Shown here piece by piece: positions 61,410 to 64,000 of a stretch of 64,000 nt of DNA. Both the position numbers and the translations under genes were made by a program. The DNA comes from Hymenobacter mellowenesis. GTDB lineage: Bacteria > Bacteroidota > Bacteroidia > Cytophagales > Hymenobacteraceae. The stretch covers positions 248,001 to 312,000 of the forward strand of contig NZ_JAUQSX010000001.1 in the NCBI RefSeq assembly GCF_030581005.1. Direction: 5' to 3'. Positions within the stretch are counted from its first letter, which is position 1; each line of letters starts with the position of its first letter. The notes under the pieces are model-generated. The model made no database searches and was not told the DNA's origin. It saw only the letters and a program-made list of their open reading frames with translations.

Positions 61410-62258
61410 CTACGAAGTATGCGTAGCCGACGCCATTGCAGAAGGCACCAATGCGGCAATGGCCACGTCCTGGTTCAGGTACTGCGAAGAATACCCAGCG
61501 TCCGACTTATTCAGGAACAAGCAGGTGCCGCCGTTCACAGCATCAATAATCTGCGCGTACTGGTCCATGGGCAGGGCCGGGCAGCCGAGGCTGCGGCCCA
61601 GGCGGCCGTTCTGCTTGATGAAGTCTTCGCTCACGTAGTCGGCGCCGTGCATTACTACCGAGCGAGCGGCGGCGTTAGTGTTGAAGCCTTCATCCAGCCC
61701 TTGCAGGCGCAGGGAGTGGCCGTGCTTGCCCTCATACTCGCTGCCCGTGGCATAGAAGCCTAGGCTGCTCATGTTGCTCTGGTCGGTGTTGGAGAAGTTG
61801 GTGGCTTCGTTCTCACCAGAGTTGTGGCCGTGGGCTACGAGGGTATGGAACAGGATTTCGTTTTTGGCTAAATCAAGTACCCACAGGCGCTTTTCGGTGC
61901 TGGGCAGGTCGAAGTCAACCACCGTCAGGGTCTGCTTATCCTCAGCCAGCTTGCCGGCCTGGCGCAGGTTGAGGTAGCCGGTCATGGCCTTGGCGAAGGT
62001 TTCGAAGCGCAGGCCTTCCTGCTCCGCCCCGAGGGCGGTGTAGGTGGCGCGCAGGGTCTGGTCGAACTGCGCCTGGGGCGAGAAAGCAAGCTTGATGTTC
62101 TGCATCTCGCTGCGCGAGTTGCCAGCCATCGACTTGGTTACCGGGCCAGCCATCGGCGTGGCCAGAAACAACGAGGCCAAGAAAGGCAACACCCGACGGG
62201 CCAGGCGCTGACGACGCAAGGATTTCCGTTTCCGCTGAACTATGCTGGTCTGGTGCAT
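61410..62258 (-). CDS. Murein L,D-transpeptidase-like protein 1 (YkuD_2)
   Basis: 282 residues with an N-terminal signal-like helix after a basic stretch (RRVLPFLASLFLATPMAGPV). The YkuD_2 catalytic part includes VVDFDLPSTEKRLWVLDL, VAHGHNSGENEATNFSN, LGFYATGSEYEGKHGHSLRLQGLD and the site His204-x-A-D-Y with Cys226 in GRSLGCPALP. The family is predicted to form or cut 3-3 peptidoglycan cross-links in the periplasm. It is a close paralogue of the protein encoded next on the same strand (62417-63292); a gap of 158 bases separates them, so co-transcription is possible. Confidence 0.88.
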   Translation of the reverse strand: MHQTSIVQRKRKSLRRQRLARRVLPFLASLFLATPMAGPVTKSMAGNSRSEMQNIKLAFSPQAQFDQTLRATYTALGAEQEGLRFETFAKAMTGYLNLRQAGKLAEDKQTLTVVDFDLPSTEKRLWVLDLAKNEILFHTLVAHGHNSGENEATNFSNTDQSNMSSLGFYATGSEYEGKHGHSLRLQGLDEGFNTNAAARSVVMHGADYVSEDFIKQNGRLGRSLGCPALPMDQYAQIIDAVNGGTCLFLNKSDAGYSSQYLNQDVAIAALVPSAMASATHTS

Positions 62259-62416
62259 GATAGTGAAAGAATTGCTGGTGGATAAACCGCTGTTTCGGCC
62301 CTTGAAATAAGCTTCAACTGGTTTAGAGACTTATACGTGTGCGGCGCCCTGATGGGCGAGGTCTAAACGTTTCCGCTCACCAAATAATTCCAATCCGCTA
62401 TTCTTGGGCCCCTGCC

Positions 62417-63292
62417 CTACCGCCAGCCGCGCTGCACGAAGCGCCGCCCGGCCGCCGGCCCATCCAGCCAGCGCGACTTGATGCCGGGGCCGCTGAGCAG
62501 CATCATGCTGCCCACCCGCATGGTGGCGATGATGTCTTTGAACTGCTCGGGCGGCAGGGCCGGACAGCCGCGGCTGTAGCCCAGGTGGCCGTACTTTTCA
62601 ATATACTTGGGGCTGGCATAATCGGCCGCGTGCAGCACCACGTAGCGGTCGAACGCATTGCCGTTCTGGCCTTTATCCAGTCCCTCGATGCGGCGCGAGT
62701 AGCCATGGATGCCGTCGTAGGTGCCGGCCGTGCGGTAGAAGCCCAGTGAAGTACAGGCCGACTTTTCCTCGTTGGAAAAGCGGCGGGCGCGCAGATGGCC
62801 CGAGCCTTCGCCATGGGCCACGTAGCTGCGGTGCAGCACTTTGGCCGCCTTCAAATCAATGACCCAGAGGCGTTCGGTGGTGTTGGGCAGGTCCATGTCG
62901 GCCACGGCCAGCAGGCCGGCCCGCTCGATGCGGCCGGTGGGGTGCAGCGTGAGGTAGCCCACACAGGCCTGCTCCAGCACCTCGGGGCGCAGCTCAGCGG
63001 CAGCCGGGCCAAGGGCCGCGTGCAGTTGCCGAATGGCCTGGCGCAGGGTATCGGGCACGCCGGGCGTGGCGGCCACGGCCGTGAGGCGCAGCGAATCGGG
63101 TACCGGGGCCGTAGGGCGGCGGGGGGCAGCAGTATCAGTAGCCGCGGCTGCAACTGCGGTGGCCGGCAGGCGCGGCGCGGCCGTGCTCCGCAGCTCATCG
63201 GCGCGCAACTGGCAGCCGGCCAGCAGCAGCGTGGCGGCAGCCAGACTGCTGAGGCTTCGCGAGCCCAATCCTTTTGCCCGGTTTCTGTTCAT
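62417..63292 (-). CDS. Murein L,D-transpeptidase-like lipoprotein 2 (YkuD_2)
   Basis: 291 residues from the ATG at 63292 (MNRNRAKGLGSRS). The lipobox LLLAGC (Cys27) makes this one a lipoprotein, unlike its paralogue. After a Pro/Ala-rich linker (about 30-65), the domain has AVADMDLPNTTERLWVIDL, VAHGEGSGHLRARRFSN, LGFYRTAGTYDGIHGYSRRIEGLD, HAADYAS and the catalytic Cys in GYSRGCPALP. Both paralogues are probably active. It is divergent from the alpha-amylase gene across a 386-base intergenic region that contains a perfect inverted repeat. Confidence 0.88.
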   Translation of the reverse strand: MNRNRAKGLGSRSLSSLAAATLLLAGCQLRADELRSTAAPRLPATAVAAAATDTAAPRRPTAPVPDSLRLTAVAATPGVPDTLRQAIRQLHAALGPAAAELRPEVLEQACVGYLTLHPTGRIERAGLLAVADMDLPNTTERLWVIDLKAAKVLHRSYVAHGEGSGHLRARRFSNEEKSACTSLGFYRTAGTYDGIHGYSRRIEGLDKGQNGNAFDRYVVLHAADYASPKYIEKYGHLGYSRGCPALPPEQFKDIIATMRVGSMMLLSGPGIKSRWLDGPAAGRRFVQRGWR

Positions 63293-63454
63293 TTCAGTTG
63301 GCCCCACCATAGCCCGAAAGTTACGGCCGCTGGCGGCTGTCCTCCAATTGCTGGGGCGGAAAAGCAAGTGAATGGAGTGGTGGATGCCGGCCGTTCCGAC
63401 TGAATCACAGGCTCATCGATTTTTTCACTAAAACGGGTGAACAGTGTCAATTGC

Positions 63455-63490
63455 GCAAACGAATGCACATGCCTTTGTGCATTCGTTTGC
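63455..63490. promoter_or_regulatory. Perfect 14-bp inverted repeat, candidate LacI-type operator pair
   Basis: GCAAACGAATGCAC at 63455-63468 and GTGCATTCGTTTGC at 63477-63490, with an 8-nt spacer. Each arm itself contains GCAAAC-GAATGC, a CG-centred pseudo-palindrome of the LacI-family kind. It is 189 bases upstream of the amylase start. Confidence 0.55.
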
Positions 63491-63575
63491 ACATCGCAAT
63501 AATTATTATTTAAAAAGTTCAACCACAGCCACGTACAAGATTTTGGCTTCCTTTCAAGGCTGACGAAAACCCGCC

Positions 63576-63583
63576 TACCTTGG
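63576..63583 (+). promoter_or_regulatory. Near-match -7 element TACCTTGG for the amylase gene
   Basis: One mismatch to TAnnTTTG, about 96 bases upstream of the amylase start codon. Confidence 0.35.
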
Positions 63584-63678
63584 CAGCTACCAAATCGGCA
63601 GTAGTGCGTTCACGGCCTGGATGAACTTGACGCTCCTGCCATCCTTCACTCTTTTCCACAACCCCCAAATTCCCACGC

Positions 63679-64000
63679 ATGATGCACTTTTCTCCTCATT
63701 TTCCGTTCCGCAAACGATTCCGGCTTACGCTGGCGCTGGCTATGGCGCTGCTGGGCGCCGGCAACCATACCGCCAAGGCCCAACAGGTGGTGCTGCAAGG
63801 CTTCTGGTGGGACTACTGGAACTCGAACTATCCCAACGGCTGGGCCAACTACATTGCTGACCTGGCCCCCCGCCTGAAAGCCATGGGCATCGACGCCGTA
63901 TGGATGCCGCCGAACGTGAAAGGCCCCAACCAGGGCAACGGCTACTCGCCTTTCGACAACTACGACCTGGGCGACAAGTACCAGAAAGGCTTCCTGAACA
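63679..64000 (+). CDS. Alpha-amylase (GH13), N-terminal part only
   Basis: The first 107 codons are visible from ATG ATG at 63679/63682. A signal peptide (MHFSPHFPFRKRFRLTLALAMALLGAG and on to AKAQ) is followed by VVLQGFWWDYWNSNYPNGWA and LKAMGIDAVWMPPNVKGP, then GYSPFDNYDLGDKYQKGFLN, the start of the GH13 TIM barrel as in secreted bacterial alpha-amylases of the cytophaga/Bacillus type. It would hydrolyse alpha-1,4-glucan bonds outside the cytoplasm. The catalytic residues lie beyond the window. An inverted repeat upstream may control it. Confidence 0.88.
   Translation, partial: MMHFSPHFPFRKRFRLTLALAMALLGAGNHTAKAQQVVLQGFWWDYWNSNYPNGWANYIADLAPRLKAMGIDAVWMPPNVKGPNQGNGYSPFDNYDLGDKYQKGFLN

Larger units (their letters stand above)
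63293..63678. other. Divergent intergenic region between L,D-transpeptidase and amylase genes
   Basis: 386 bases without a gene. It holds the inverted repeat at 63455-63490, an AT-rich block (AATAATTATTATTTAAAAAG near 63498-63518) and a near-match -7 box TACCTTGG at 63576-63583 for the amylase gene. Nothing else is recognised. Confidence 0.6.

Overview
The window looks like chromosomal DNA of a GC-rich member of the Bacteroidota, most likely Hymenobacter or a close relative in the Cytophagales. The reasons are three proteins with type IX secretion (T9SS) C-terminal sorting domains, a Bacteroidota-type SecA, several TAnnTTTG -7 promoter elements placed close to start codons, few Shine-Dalgarno sites, and many secreted proteins or lipoproteins of families common in this group (DUF3857, DUF2490, YkuD_2). 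The genus is an inference. I saw no rRNA, tRNA, CRISPR array, prophage or IS transposase.

Layout. 1-9 kb: a frameshifted GIY-YIG gene cut by the window edge, a DUF4442 protein, two DUF3857 secreted proteins (one with a degenerate transglutaminase site), a very large TPR-MORN protein and a PPC/DUF296 protein. 9-12.7 kb: an ECF-type sigma factor followed by a membrane-anchored anti-sigma-like protein and an exported adhesin-like protein, with a lipoprotein gene divergent from them. 12.8-15.8 kb: an operon of two NAD-dependent sugar epimerases and a DPM1-like glycosyltransferase. 16-26.5 kb: ALDH7-type dehydrogenase, an orphan AAA ATPase, HtrA protease, Hsp20, DUF2490, M20 amidohydrolase, SPOR-like lipoprotein, DeoC, and two paralogous small proteins of unknown function (17.7 and 26.1 kb). 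26.6-30.2 kb: two tandem T9SS-exported repeat proteins. 30.4-36.7 kb: SecA, UDP-galactopyranose mutase and a glycosyltransferase. 36.8-43.8 kb: GNAT, MOSC, DapF, class B penicillin-binding protein, DinB, an RlmI-like methyltransferase and Ppx/GppA. 44-51.5 kb: a giant internally duplicated T9SS beta-helix protein, divergent from a TPR histidine kinase and LytTR response regulator. 51.5-56.6 kb: a peptide-modification-type cluster (zinc-ribbon metallopeptidase, circularly permuted ATP-grasp, Alpha-E, transglutaminase). 56.7-64 kb: Ldh-family oxidoreductase, MFS transporter, a lipoprotein with a TonB-C-like domain, two L,D-transpeptidase paralogues and the start of an alpha-amylase.

The most striking non-coding content is four families of roughly 85-190 bp palindromic elements (16 copies) that sit only between genes. 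Some supply the stop codon of the upstream gene, and one has its loop sequence triplicated in tandem. Other regulatory candidates are three GCGAGT direct repeats at an exact 21-bp period in front of the LytTR two-component system, a repeated 15-bp motif upstream of hsp20, and a perfect 14-bp inverted repeat between the L,D-transpeptidase and amylase genes.

The best candidates for a little-described system are the metallopeptidase/ATP-grasp/Alpha-E/transglutaminase cluster with the two-component system beside it, and the palindromic repeat families.
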